A stretch of 10,428 bases of DNA from Actinomycetota bacterium (GCA_903970315.1 CAJCIJ010000128.1:1-10428); one strand, 5' to 3'. Positions 1 through 6,267 are shown, numbered from the stretch's first letter. Program-made: numbers and translations. The notes: generated by a model from the sequence alone, not told the origin.

Positions 1-60
1 CGGATGGGCGCGCCACGGCGGCGCACACGCGCTCAACGCCACGCCGGCGATGCCGGTACC
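1..60. other. Left-edge non-coding stretch with a short stem-loop
   Basis: No convincing gene is seen here. A short inverted repeat, CCGGC-gat-GCCGG at 44-56 (a G-T pair extends it to 43-57), starts a few bases beyond the minus-strand stop codon of the small membrane-protein gene. It could act as a weak terminator or transcript end for the metal operon, but there is no T-tract and the stem is only 5-6 bp. A plus-strand frame opens at position 4 and runs antisense over the small gene; its Arg/His-rich product looks like a shadow. Confidence 0.3.
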
Positions 61-318
61 TCAGTGCAATTCGTAGACGAACGTGTAGACCACCATGGCG
101 CTGACGACCACGACGAAGACCCGCAGCGCCCACAGCGCGGCCTTGGCGCGGGCACCCAGCCCGGCCAGCGGCACGGGCCGCGAGGTCTCGGCGACGAACT
201 GGTCGCGCTCCAGATCCATGATCAGCTCGTCCTCGTAGCGCTCCCGTGGCTGGGAGTGCTGCTCACGAACGGGCGAGCCGGCGTGCGCGTCCTTGGAGGT
301 GTGTCCAGGTGCGGTCAT
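61..318 (-). CDS. Small single-pass membrane protein coupled to the Nramp transporter gene
   Basis: An 85-residue protein I cannot assign to a named family. Residues 1-58 are hydrophilic and charged, with an acidic patch around residues 29-39 (EDELIMDLERD). A single hydrophobic segment at about 59-81 (AALWALRVFVVVVSAMVVYTFVY) is followed by a four-residue tail (ELH preceded by Y). Arg and Lys just before the span suggest the N-terminus is cytoplasmic. The ATG at 318 overlaps the TGA of the transporter gene as ATGA, which decides the start and argues for translational coupling and a shared role. The frame stays open further upstream (to about 657), but that part is antisense-like Arg/Gln-rich sequence inside the transporter gene. 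The protein may be an accessory or regulatory subunit of the transporter; this rests on context only. Gene call is fairly sure, function unknown. Confidence 0.75.
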   Translation of the reverse strand: MTAPGHTSKDAHAGSPVREQHSQPRERYEDELIMDLERDQFVAETSRPVPLAGLGARAKAALWALRVFVVVVSAMVVYTFVYELH

Positions 319-1682
319 GGGCTGATCAGATGGACTGTCTGCAGGAACGAGTCGATGCCGTAGGCGGCTCCACACACTCCGACGAACGCAATCACCGTGA
401 TCCCGACGACGTTGGTCGAGCGCCTGTTGGCCCACGGGCCCATCAGGCCCTTGTCGTTGGCGAGCATCACCATGAACACGAGGCTGACTGGCAGCAGCAC
501 CGTCGCCAGAACATTGGCGTTGAGCGCGATCGACAGCAGCGGCGCGCCTGGGATCAAGATCACCGCCGCCGCGAGCAGTGCGATGCCGACGTTGGCGGCG
601 TGAAAGACCGTGGCCGTGCGCGGCGAGCTGTTGAAGCTGTGGGAGACGCCGATGCATTCTCCAGCGGCATACGCCGTGCTTGCAGAAATGGTGAGGATGG
701 CTACTGCGCCGGCCTCGATCAGGCCGAGCGCAAACACGGTGCCGGCGGCCGGACCAGCGACACGCCGCAACGCCTCCGGGAACCCCGCGCCCGCGAAGCC
801 TCCAACCGTCGATCCGTGGTGTGTCAGCAGCGCCGCGCCCGCGACCAGCGCCCCTATGCCAAAGACCGCCGCCAAGACAGCACCGACCGCCGTGTCATAG
901 CGGCCGTGCTTGACGTCCTCGGGCGTCATGCCCTTGTCGGCGGAGGCGCTCTGCTGAAAGAAGATCATCCACGGCGTGACCGTGGCGCCGATCGTGGAGG
1001 CGATCAGCAGCAGCAGCGTGTTGAAGCCGCCGCCGGGGAAGGACCTGAAGTCAAACGAGTCGGCGATCGCACCCACATGGGGCTTGACGAGGATGGCGGC
1101 CACCAGGAACAGGCCGTTGAACAGCGCCATGCCCAGCACGATGCGCTCCCAACGCCAGTAGCGCCCACCGCTGAGGGTGAACAGCACCAGCGCCATCCCC
1201 AACATCACCGCAACGCCGGACCCGAGGTGGAAGTAGGCCATGCCCACGCGGATAGCGACGAACTCCGCGATCAACGTGATCAGGTTGGTCAGCGCCAGAT
1301 CGCCGGCGCCGAACCATCCCCAGACCCGGCCGTAGCGCTGGAGGACAAGCTCGCCGTAGCCACGGTGGGTGACGGCGCCCACCCGCATACAGATCTCCTG
1401 GCAGACGAATGCCATCGCAAAGAGCACCGGGATGAAGGGCACGAAGAACCCCAGTCCGTACTGCGCGCCGTCGGCGGCGTAGGCGATCATGCTCGGCCCG
1501 TCGTTCTCCCCGAGCATCGCCAGGATCCCGGGGCCGACCAGCAGCCACATCAAATACCAGCGCTTGCGGTCTCGTCGTGCGTGGTGAACGCGCGAGCGGT
1601 CCCTGGAGCGTGCCTCGTCCTCCTCGGTCAGTGGCGGCCCGATGAGCCCTGATGGCCCAACGACGGCCTTAGTCGCCGCCAT
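315..1682 (-). CDS. Nramp-superfamily divalent metal transporter (non-canonical motifs)
   Basis: A 455-residue polytopic inner-membrane protein with a charged cytoplasmic N-terminus of about 42 residues, then about eleven hydrophobic segments. It matches the Nramp/MntH superfamily (proton- or ion-coupled M2+ uptake): the first span carries GPGILAMLGENDGPSM (about 50-65), followed by QEICMRVGAVTHRGYGELV (about 95-113), and the sixth-span region has TIGATVTPWMIFFQQSA (about 230-246). In canonical MntH the first-span motif is DPGN and the sixth-span motif contains MPH; here they are NDGP (60-63) and TPW (236-238). Such replacements occur in divergent Nramp relatives, some of which have been shown to carry Mg2+ (NRMT). 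The ATG at 1682 overlaps the regulator's 3' end by 14 bp and has no strong ribosome site, consistent with coupling. The frame is open upstream to 1910, but only as a shadow inside the regulator gene. Substrate is uncertain: Mn2+ from context, Mg2+ or another ion from the motifs. Confidence 0.9.
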   Translation of the reverse strand: MAATKAVVGPSGLIGPPLTEEDEARSRDRSRVHHARRDRKRWYLMWLLVGPGILAMLGENDGPSMIAYAADGAQYGLGFFVPFIPVLFAMAFVCQEICMRVGAVTHRGYGELVLQRYGRVWGWFGAGDLALTNLITLIAEFVAIRVGMAYFHLGSGVAVMLGMALVLFTLSGGRYWRWERIVLGMALFNGLFLVAAILVKPHVGAIADSFDFRSFPGGGFNTLLLLIASTIGATVTPWMIFFQQSASADKGMTPEDVKHGRYDTAVGAVLAAVFGIGALVAGAALLTHHGSTVGGFAGAGFPEALRRVAGPAAGTVFALGLIEAGAVAILTISASTAYAAGECIGVSHSFNSSPRTATVFHAANVGIALLAAAVILIPGAPLLSIALNANVLATVLLPVSLVFMVMLANDKGLMGPWANRRSTNVVGITVIAFVGVCGAAYGIDSFLQTVHLISP

Positions 1683-2391
1683 CGCCGTGCCCCGTGCCCG
1701 CGGGTGCGCCGGGCACCCCATCGACCTCGACGCGCATCGCCCCGCCCAGCTCGCCACCGATGGCGTGCTCGTGGTCCCCGAAGACCACGAACAGCGGGCC
1801 GCCGAACGGCTGGCGCTCACGGACTGCGAAGCGGTCACCGGGCGCGATCCCGCAGGCGGCCAGGTAGCGCAGCATCTCGGGGTCGGCGTCGGAGACCCGC
1901 ACGAACACACCAGTGTCGCCGGCGCGCAGGCTCTCCAGGGACCGCGTGGAGCGCTCCTGCAGCTGCAGGTCGGCGCTTGGGATCGGGTCGCCGTGGGGGT
2001 CCACCGTTGGGTGTCCCAGCTTCGCCGCCATCAACTCCTCGAGGTCCTCCGAGAGCACGTGCTCAAGCACCTCGGCCTCGGCGTGGACGCGATCCCAGGG
2101 CATTCCCAGCGTGTCCGCGAGGAAGCTCTCGATCAGCCGGTGGTGGCGGATCACCTCCAGCGCAAGGCGTCGACCGTCGTCGGTCAGGCGCACCCCGCGG
2201 TAGGGGATGTGGGTCGTGAGGCCAAGCTCGTCGAGCTTCTTGAGCATCGCCGAGACCGAGCCCGGGGTGATACCCAAGCGCTCAGCCAGAGCGTTGGTTG
2301 ACACGGGCCCGTCGCTGCGCGACTCCAGCGAGAAGATCGCTTTGGAGTAGTCCTCGACAGCGGCCGAGCGCAACGCCACCTTCGATGCCAT
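1669..2391 (-). CDS. DtxR/MntR-family metal-dependent transcriptional regulator
   Basis: 240 residues in the three-domain DtxR layout. A winged helix-turn-helix occupies about 10-75 (SVSAMLKKLDELGL is the recognition-helix region), then the metal-binding/dimerisation domain about 76-138 ending in the family signature GDPIP, then an SH3-like FeoA-type C-terminal domain about 155-227. Aligned by eye with DtxR and MntR, the ligands are D14, H84, E88, H103, E107, E110 and H111. The DtxR positions Met10 and Cys102 are Asp and Glu here, as in manganese-responsive MntR, although MntR Glu11 is a Lys (K17). It probably binds the operon promoter when loaded with metal and controls the transporter encoded downstream, and possibly itself. 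The ATG at 2391 is chosen because a near-perfect promoter places transcription start at that base; a TTG at 2415 would lie within the promoter spacer. Confidence 0.9.
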   Translation of the reverse strand: MASKVALRSAAVEDYSKAIFSLESRSDGPVSTNALAERLGITPGSVSAMLKKLDELGLTTHIPYRGVRLTDDGRRLALEVIRHHRLIESFLADTLGMPWDRVHAEAEVLEHVLSEDLEELMAAKLGHPTVDPHGDPIPSADLQLQERSTRSLESLRAGDTGVFVRVSDADPEMLRYLAACGIAPGDRFAVRERQPFGGPLFVVFGDHEHAIGGELGGAMRVEVDGVPGAPAGTGHGDGGD

Positions 2392-2398
2392 CAGGGAG

Positions 2399-2427
2399 AT
2401 ATTATGGCACGCCAAGAATCATTTCAA
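2399..2427 (-). promoter_or_regulatory. Sigma-70-type promoter giving a probable leaderless transcript
   Basis: On the minus strand TTGAAA (2427-2422) and TAATAT (2404-2399) are separated by 17 bp, close to the vegetative consensus. Seven bases (CTCCCTG) separate the -10 box from the ATG at 2391, so the expected transcription start coincides with the start codon. No Shine-Dalgarno sequence precedes that ATG, which fits leaderless translation, a common mode in actinobacteria. The promoter would drive the whole regulator-transporter-small protein operon. Confidence 0.75.
2401..2419. promoter_or_regulatory. Possible operator in the promoter spacer
   Basis: The spacer and -10 region read ATTCTTGGCGTGCCATAAT on the minus strand. 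It contains TGGC-gt-GCCA as an inverted repeat and ATT/AAT at the ends. DtxR-family operators are imperfect palindromes of about this size placed over promoters, so this is where autoregulatory binding would be expected. Symmetry is partial and the sequence is not the DtxR iron-box consensus, so this is a weak call. Confidence 0.25.
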
Positions 2428-2489
2428 CGTAAGGCACAGAGACTGGGGGGATGCGCGCCAAAATCCTGCCCAGCTAACGTCCGGGGGCC

Positions 2490-2552
2490 TCAGACGGCAG
2501 CAAGCTCGACGCGGTTGCGCCCGTTCTCCTTAGCGGCGTAGAGCAAGTGATC
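2490..2552 (-). pseudogene. Remnant of the C-terminus of a GGDEF-domain gene
   Basis: Minus-strand translation gives DHLLYAAKENGRNRV followed by five residues and a TGA stop (2492-2490). This is the typical last helix of diguanylate cyclase domains (pattern AD-x-x-LY-x-AK-x-x-GRNRV). Directly upstream in this frame the sequence stops resembling a GGDEF domain. In the adjacent frame a stretch containing SVVSVALALP could be the preceding strand of the domain, which would need a one-base frameshift. No GGDEF motif, no start and no room for a domain are present, so it is best read as the tail of a deleted gene. A chance match is unlikely given some ten matching positions, but the fragment is only 20 codons. 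Confidence 0.6.
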
Positions 2553-2556
2553 CCAC

Positions 2557-2578
2557 CGCCAGAGCGGTAGCTCTGGTG
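2557..2578. repeat. 9-bp inverted repeat (stem-loop)
   Basis: CGCCAGAGC (2557-2565 after the leading C) pairs with GCTCTGGTG (2570-2578) around a four-base loop, GGTA. Eight pairs are Watson-Crick and one is G-T. It sits immediately upstream of the GGDEF-like remnant. There is no T-tract on either side, so a terminator role is uncertain. Confidence 0.45.
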
Positions 2579-2657
2579 CAGGGGAGAGCCAGTGCCACGC
2601 TGACGACACTGCGCTTGGGGGACACCCGCGTCGAATGATCCCGCGTCCGGGGGATTG

Positions 2658-2674
2658 CGCGCACGGCATGCGCG
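2658..2674. repeat. Short hairpin upstream of the phosphodiesterase ribosome site
   Basis: CGCGCA and TGCGCG form a 6-bp stem with a 5-base loop, ending four bases before the GAGG at 2678-2681. If transcribed it could influence access to the ribosome site. In GC-rich DNA such short stems are frequent, so the evidence is slight. Confidence 0.25.
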
Positions 2675-2689
2675 TGTGAGGCTGTTCGT

Positions 2690-5107
2690 ATGCGGCACAG
2701 GCCGATCTGGCCGATCCCCGAGTCGCGCCACGAGCGGCATGCCAGCAGGCGCGGGGCAGGTAGGCGAGGGGGGCTTATCGCCGGCGCCATCCTCGTCGTC
2801 GTTGGCTTGGCCGCGTCGGCGGTGGCTGCCGGCGCGTGGCGCTCCAGCGTGCGATCAGAGCAACGCAGCGCTTTCCACTCAGCGGCCGCGGGTGTCAGCG
2901 ACACGGCCCAGACGTTATTGCGGCGCGACAGCGACTTCGTGGCCACGCTCGTTGCGGTGCTCACGGTGGCCCCAGGCCTTGGACAACACGGGCTGAACGA
3001 CCGATACGCCGAACTCGAAGGCTCCCAGCGGCAGGTTGGAGGCCTGGGCATGACGGTTGTAAGCGTAGTCCCACCAGCACGCCTGACCACTTTTCTCACT
3101 CGCCGTGATGCTGAACCGGCATTCCGTGCAGTGGTGGGCCCAATCGTCCCGGTTGCCGCGCCAGGACAATCGCGTTTCTGTCTGATTTCAGCTGCGGAGT
3201 CTTTGATCGGCCGCCTGCGTCCGGGGCTCGCCCGCGAGATTCAGGGCAACTGGTGTCAGCCCAGCTCGGTGATCGGCAAGAGCGAGGTGGGCCTGGAGCG
3301 GGTGGCGACCGCTACCGGGGATTTGGTTGCGTTTCCGGCTTTGGCCGAACGCGCGAACACGCTCTTTCTCGAGAGAGCGTTCTATCGCCAAGGTTCAGCC
3401 ACCGGCACGGCAGCCGGCCGCGCCCGGGCTGTGCGCGGCTGGGTGATCGCGTCGTTTGACACCGCGGCCCTGCTGAACGCATCGCTGGCGGGACGAAGGG
3501 GCCTCGGTGTCTCCCTGTTTCACCGTGCGCCGGGCCAGGCGATGACCCTTGTCGGCAGCGCCGGCGGCCGTCCGGGGCGGGGGACGAACTCATACACCTC
3601 GCTCGTGAACATCGGTGGGGCCTGGAAAGTGACAGTGCGCGGCGCCGTGGCCGTGGGTGGACCGGCCGCCGGCGTTGGAGCGCTGATCGTGTTCGTAGGC
3701 GGCGCGTTCATCACCCTCGCGCTGGCCTACGGGCTGCTCATGCTCACGCGCTCACGCGAGCGGGCGCTTGCCGCTGTCAGGTCAAAGGCCGATCAACTGC
3801 ACCATCAAGAGCTTCACGATCAGCTCACCGGCCTGCCCAACCGTGCGCTTGCCATGGAGCTAGCGGGAGAAATGCTGGCGCGCGCCGCCAACGAGTACGT
3901 GCCGGTTGCCGCAGTGTCGGTATACGTCGGCGGGACCCGAGCGGTCAACGACGCCTTCGGCAGCGCCGCCGGTGACGAAATGCTGATGGTCGTCGCCAAG
4001 CGACTGGCGAACGTCGTGCGCGAGATCGACACTGTGGCCCGGGTCGCCGATTGCGAGTTTCTGGTGCTCATGGAGGGTGCCACGATGGATGCCACCCCTG
4101 AGCTGGCGGCCGCGGGCATTCTCGTGGCGCTGCGCCGCCGCTTCGACCTGCCGCGATCCTCGGGGCGTCAGCTGTCCATCGGCCCCAGCGTGGGCGTGGC
4201 GGTTGCGGACCCCGCAAGCGAGCCCGGTGAGATGGTGCAGGCGGCCGAACTCGCGCTGCAGCAGGCCAAGGCGGACGGCGGTGACCGTTACGTCGTCTTT
4301 GAGCCGAGCATGCGAACAGCCTCACAGGACCGGCTCACGCTTGAGATGGACCTCGTCCGAGCGTTGGACGGCGAGCAGCTGTTCCTCGTGTACCAGCCGG
4401 TCTTTGACCTCGATACACAGATCATCGCCGGCGTCGAGGCGTTGCTGCGCTGGCAGCATCCGACACGGGGCCTGATCGTGCCCGATGTGTTCATCCCGAT
4501 CGCGGAGCAGACCGGGATGATCGTTCCGATTGGCGGCTGGGTTCTCACGCAAGCTTGTACGCAGGCCGCGACGTGGCATGCGCAGGGTCACGCAATCGGG
4601 ATGGCGGTCAACGTCTCAGGACGTCAGCTGAAGGATGACCAACTCCTCGAGGACGTGCGTGAGGCGCTCCAAACCACGGGGCTGCCGCCGCACGCACTAA
4701 CCCTGGAGATCACCGAGACGGCGGTGATGAGCGACTCGGCCTTGGCGGGCGAACGCTTGGGTCGCCTCAAAGACCTCGACGTGCGCATCGCGATCGACGA
4801 TTTTGGCACCGGTTACAGCTCCATGGCATACCTGAGGCAGCTACCTGCCGACATCCTCAAGATCGATCGTTCCTTCATCGCCGGCATGACGACAAGCAAG
4901 GATGCCGCGGTGCTGGTGCACACCGTGCTGGCGCTATGCCAGGCACTTGAACTGGAAACGGTGGCCGAGGGCATCGAGGATGCAGCCCAGCTTCGCGCGC
5001 TCCAAAGCGAGCACTGCGATCAGGGCCAGGGCTATCTGCTCGGACGGCCCGGCGACGCGGTTGCTGTCGAGGAGCATTTCCCCGCGCAAGCCACGGTCAT
5101 CGCTTAG
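2690..5107 (+). CDS. Membrane-bound CHASE-like / degenerate GGDEF / EAL cyclic-di-GMP phosphodiesterase
   Basis: 805 residues. A basic N-terminus and TM helix (about 28-49) lead into an extracytoplasmic sensor (about 50-325) resembling CHASE domains, with C164 and C189 possibly forming a disulfide. A second TM (about 328-352) is followed by the GGDEF-like domain (about 372-545) and the EAL domain (about 555-800). In the GGDEF-like domain the catalytic motif is ADCEF (453-457) and the usual DxD metal site is VYVGG, so cyclase activity is probably lost; an RxxD I-site (R444-D447) remains. The EAL domain keeps E583-A-L, NVSGRQ, EITET, D703-DFGTGYSS, KIDRSF, AEGIE and QGQGYLLGRP, so it should hydrolyse c-di-GMP to pGpG. 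GAGG at 2678-2681, eight bases before the ATG, supports the start. The gene is divergent from the metal operon and convergent, by a 4-bp overlap, with a cyclase gene. The external ligand is unknown. Confidence 0.9.
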   Translation: MRHRPIWPIPESRHERHASRRGAGRRGGLIAGAILVVVGLAASAVAAGAWRSSVRSEQRSAFHSAAAGVSDTAQTLLRRDSDFVATLVAVLTVAPGLGQHGLNDRYAELEGSQRQVGGLGMTVVSVVPPARLTTFLTRRDAEPAFRAVVGPIVPVAAPGQSRFCLISAAESLIGRLRPGLAREIQGNWCQPSSVIGKSEVGLERVATATGDLVAFPALAERANTLFLERAFYRQGSATGTAAGRARAVRGWVIASFDTAALLNASLAGRRGLGVSLFHRAPGQAMTLVGSAGGRPGRGTNSYTSLVNIGGAWKVTVRGAVAVGGPAAGVGALIVFVGGAFITLALAYGLLMLTRSRERALAAVRSKADQLHHQELHDQLTGLPNRALAMELAGEMLARAANEYVPVAAVSVYVGGTRAVNDAFGSAAGDEMLMVVAKRLANVVREIDTVARVADCEFLVLMEGATMDATPELAAAGILVALRRRFDLPRSSGRQLSIGPSVGVAVADPASEPGEMVQAAELALQQAKADGGDRYVVFEPSMRTASQDRLTLEMDLVRALDGEQLFLVYQPVFDLDTQIIAGVEALLRWQHPTRGLIVPDVFIPIAEQTGMIVPIGGWVLTQACTQAATWHAQGHAIGMAVNVSGRQLKDDQLLEDVREALQTTGLPPHALTLEITETAVMSDSALAGERLGRLKDLDVRIAIDDFGTGYSSMAYLRQLPADILKIDRSFIAGMTTSKDAAVLVHTVLALCQALELETVAEGIEDAAQLRALQSEHCDQGQGYLLGRPGDAVAVEEHFPAQATVIA

Positions 5108-6261
5108 CGCGCGGCGCGGCGTGCCAAGAGGTCGGCGTCGGCGCGGCGGATCAGCTCCTCGGCTGTACGCGCGTCGTTCAGCGGGGCGATCCCCACGGAG
5201 ATCGAGGCTTTGGTTGGACCGTCAGCCAGCGTCGCCGACACCCGTTCGAAACGCTTGCTGACCGACTCGGCGTCGGCGTTGGGCAGCGCACAGACAAACT
5301 CGTCGCCTCCGTAGCGGATCACAAGGTCATAAGAGCGCATGGACTCCTTGAGTGCGTTGGCCACCGCGACCAGCAGCTTGTCGCCGGCCTGATGACCGTC
5401 GCTGTCATTGACAGCTTTCAGCCCGTCGACATCGACGAAGGTCAGCATCAGCTCTTCGGCGCTGCGGTGTGCTCGCTCGATCTCGCGCTGCAGCTGCCTC
5501 ATGCCGGGGCCGCGGCGCCGAACGTTGGTCAGCTCGTCGGTCTCAGACGTTTCCCGGTCAAGGGCCGCCTGGGCGCGGTCGTGCGCCGCCAGGGTGCGTT
5601 CGCGCACCGAGATTGCACGTTCCTCGGCGGCTCGGCCGCGATCGTTTGCAGCCCTGGTCCGGTCCAATGCCGCGCTGTCGCGGTCGCGTGCCGCACGCGC
5701 ACGGTCGTCGGCAGCGAGTTGGCGGTCCTGCGCTGTGCGGTCGGCACCGCTGTCGCCCCCTAACCGCGGTGGGCCGTCAGCCTGACTGCGGATGTGCGCG
5801 CTGGCATCGCGCACATCGGCGGTCTCGGCGCGAGTCGTCGCGGTCTCGTCGCGCTCGCCTGCTGTGATCTCGCGTGAGACAGCGCCGCGCTCGCGATCAC
5901 GCGCATCCTTGTCGCGCACGGTGGTGGCGTGATCGCGATGCCGGTTGCCCAGCTCTCGCGCTCCCTCGTCGGCTCCTTGGGCCGATTCGCGATCGCTGGC
6001 CTCCTGATCCTCGTCGGACGCGCTCTGATCGGCGTCGGAGTAGGTCTGGTCGCGATCGGAGCCAGTCTGGTCCTCGTCGGAGGAGGTCTGATCGCGATCG
6101 GACGCTGACTGGTCGAGGTCGGATGCCGTCTGGTCCAGGGCGCGGAGTGCCCCATCGTCAACGCTGCCCCACTTCTCGTCATGGTCAGCACGTCGCGGAT
6201 CGGCGTCCGGCGGCTCAGTATTAGGCTTGTGCAAACCCAGTCTCGGTGCAAATTGTATCAA
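5104..6261 (-). CDS. Heptad-repeat GGDEF diguanylate cyclase
   Basis: 385 residues from a TTG at 6261; TTG at 6234 (376 residues) is an alternative, and there is no ATG or GTG before the repeats. No membrane segment is seen. Residues 42-90 are seven exact 7-residue repeats of the form xDQ(T/S/E)xSD. Residues about 179-241 are a second set of heptads of the form (D/E)Rxxxxx, rich in Ala and Arg, and the part between is also Arg/Asp-rich; together they suggest a long charged helix or coiled coil. The GGDEF domain spans about 242-385, beginning DELTNVRRRGPG, with the metal residues in D277-V-D279, an intact GGDEF at 318-322 and an I-site RSYD at 309-312. It should make c-di-GMP from two GTP with product inhibition. 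It follows the hybrid kinase gene by 6 bp in the same reading frame and may have its own extended -10 promoter. Confidence 0.85.
   Translation of the reverse strand: MIQFAPRLGLHKPNTEPPDADPRRADHDEKWGSVDDGALRALDQTASDLDQSASDRDQTSSDEDQTGSDRDQTYSDADQSASDEDQEASDRESAQGADEGARELGNRHRDHATTVRDKDARDRERGAVSREITAGERDETATTRAETADVRDASAHIRSQADGPPRLGGDSGADRTAQDRQLAADDRARAARDRDSAALDRTRAANDRGRAAEERAISVRERTLAAHDRAQAALDRETSETDELTNVRRRGPGMRQLQREIERAHRSAEELMLTFVDVDGLKAVNDSDGHQAGDKLLVAVANALKESMRSYDLVIRYGGDEFVCALPNADAESVSKRFERVSATLADGPTKASISVGIAPLNDARTAEELIRRADADLLARRAAR
5539..5727 (-). repeat. 21-bp periodic coding repeat, Ala/Arg-type heptads
   Basis: Nine consecutive 7-residue units beginning DR or ER (residues 179-241 of the GGDEF protein), such as DRARAAR, DRDSAAL, DRTRAAN and DRAQAAL. 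The units are degenerate at DNA level but keep strict phase, which points to selection for a helical repeat rather than recent duplication. Confidence 0.75.
5992..6138 (-). repeat. 21-bp tandem coding repeat, Asp/Gln-type heptads
   Basis: Seven tandem 21-bp units encode LDQTASD, LDQSASD, RDQTSSD, EDQTGSD, RDQTYSD, ADQSASD and EDQEASD. On the plus strand each unit reads roughly CTG(G/A)TC followed by a GTCGGA or ATCGGA block. The DNA units are quite similar, so this array may vary in copy number between strains. This is a protein repeat and not a CRISPR array, because it has no spacers. Confidence 0.85.
6252..6260 (-). promoter_or_regulatory. Possible extended -10 promoter for the heptad-repeat cyclase
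   Basis: In the minus-strand gap after the kinase stop codon the sequence reads TGATACAAT, which fits an extended -10 element (TGn followed by a -10 hexamer). No good -35 is seen. A start about seven bases downstream (near 6245) would exclude the TTG at 6261 and leave a short leader before the TTG at 6234. The local AT-richness contrasts with the surrounding sequence. Confidence 0.35.
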
Positions 6262-6267
6262 AGTGCA

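Larger units (their letters stand above)
2428..2689. other. Divergent intergenic region without an intact gene
   Basis: This gap separates the divergently transcribed metal operon and phosphodiesterase gene. It contains a GGDEF-like remnant (2490-2552, minus), a 9-bp inverted repeat (2557-2578), a second hairpin (2658-2674) just upstream of the plus-strand ribosome site, and two copies of CGTCCGGGGG at 2478-2487 and 2644-2653. I found no convincing plus-strand promoter for the phosphodiesterase gene. The open frames crossing it in both directions have no recognisable product. Confidence 0.5.

Noticed and set aside
319..657. N-terminal extension of the small membrane protein
   Set aside because: The frame is open, but this part overlaps the transporter gene out of frame and is Arg/Gln-rich. 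The ATGA overlap at 315-318 gives a natural start.
246..1652. Long plus-strand open frame of 468 codons
   Set aside because: It lies antisense to the Nramp gene and its product is Arg/His/Gln/Asp-rich with no recognisable domain, typical of a GC-rich shadow frame. The minus-strand frame has clear membrane segments and family motifs.
1683..1910. N-terminal extension of the Nramp protein
   Set aside because: It overlaps the regulator's C-terminal domain, contains Ser/Arg/Cys-rich shadow sequence and precedes no family-specific region.
2553..2650. Cyclic-di-GMP riboswitch upstream of the phosphodiesterase
   Set aside because: GGTAGC and a stem-loop recall parts of the GEMM consensus, but the remaining conserved blocks and the paired three-stem layout are not found.
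2530..3099. Minus-strand open frame of 189 codons covering the gap and the start of the phosphodiesterase gene
   Set aside because: Its product has no recognisable motif, and it is antisense to the TM and sensor coding region. Only the separate short GGDEF-like frame at 2490-2552 shows similarity.
5983..6138. Tandem 21-bp repeats as a CRISPR array or satellite
   Set aside because: There are no unique spacers, and the period is an exact multiple of three within a coding frame giving clean heptads.
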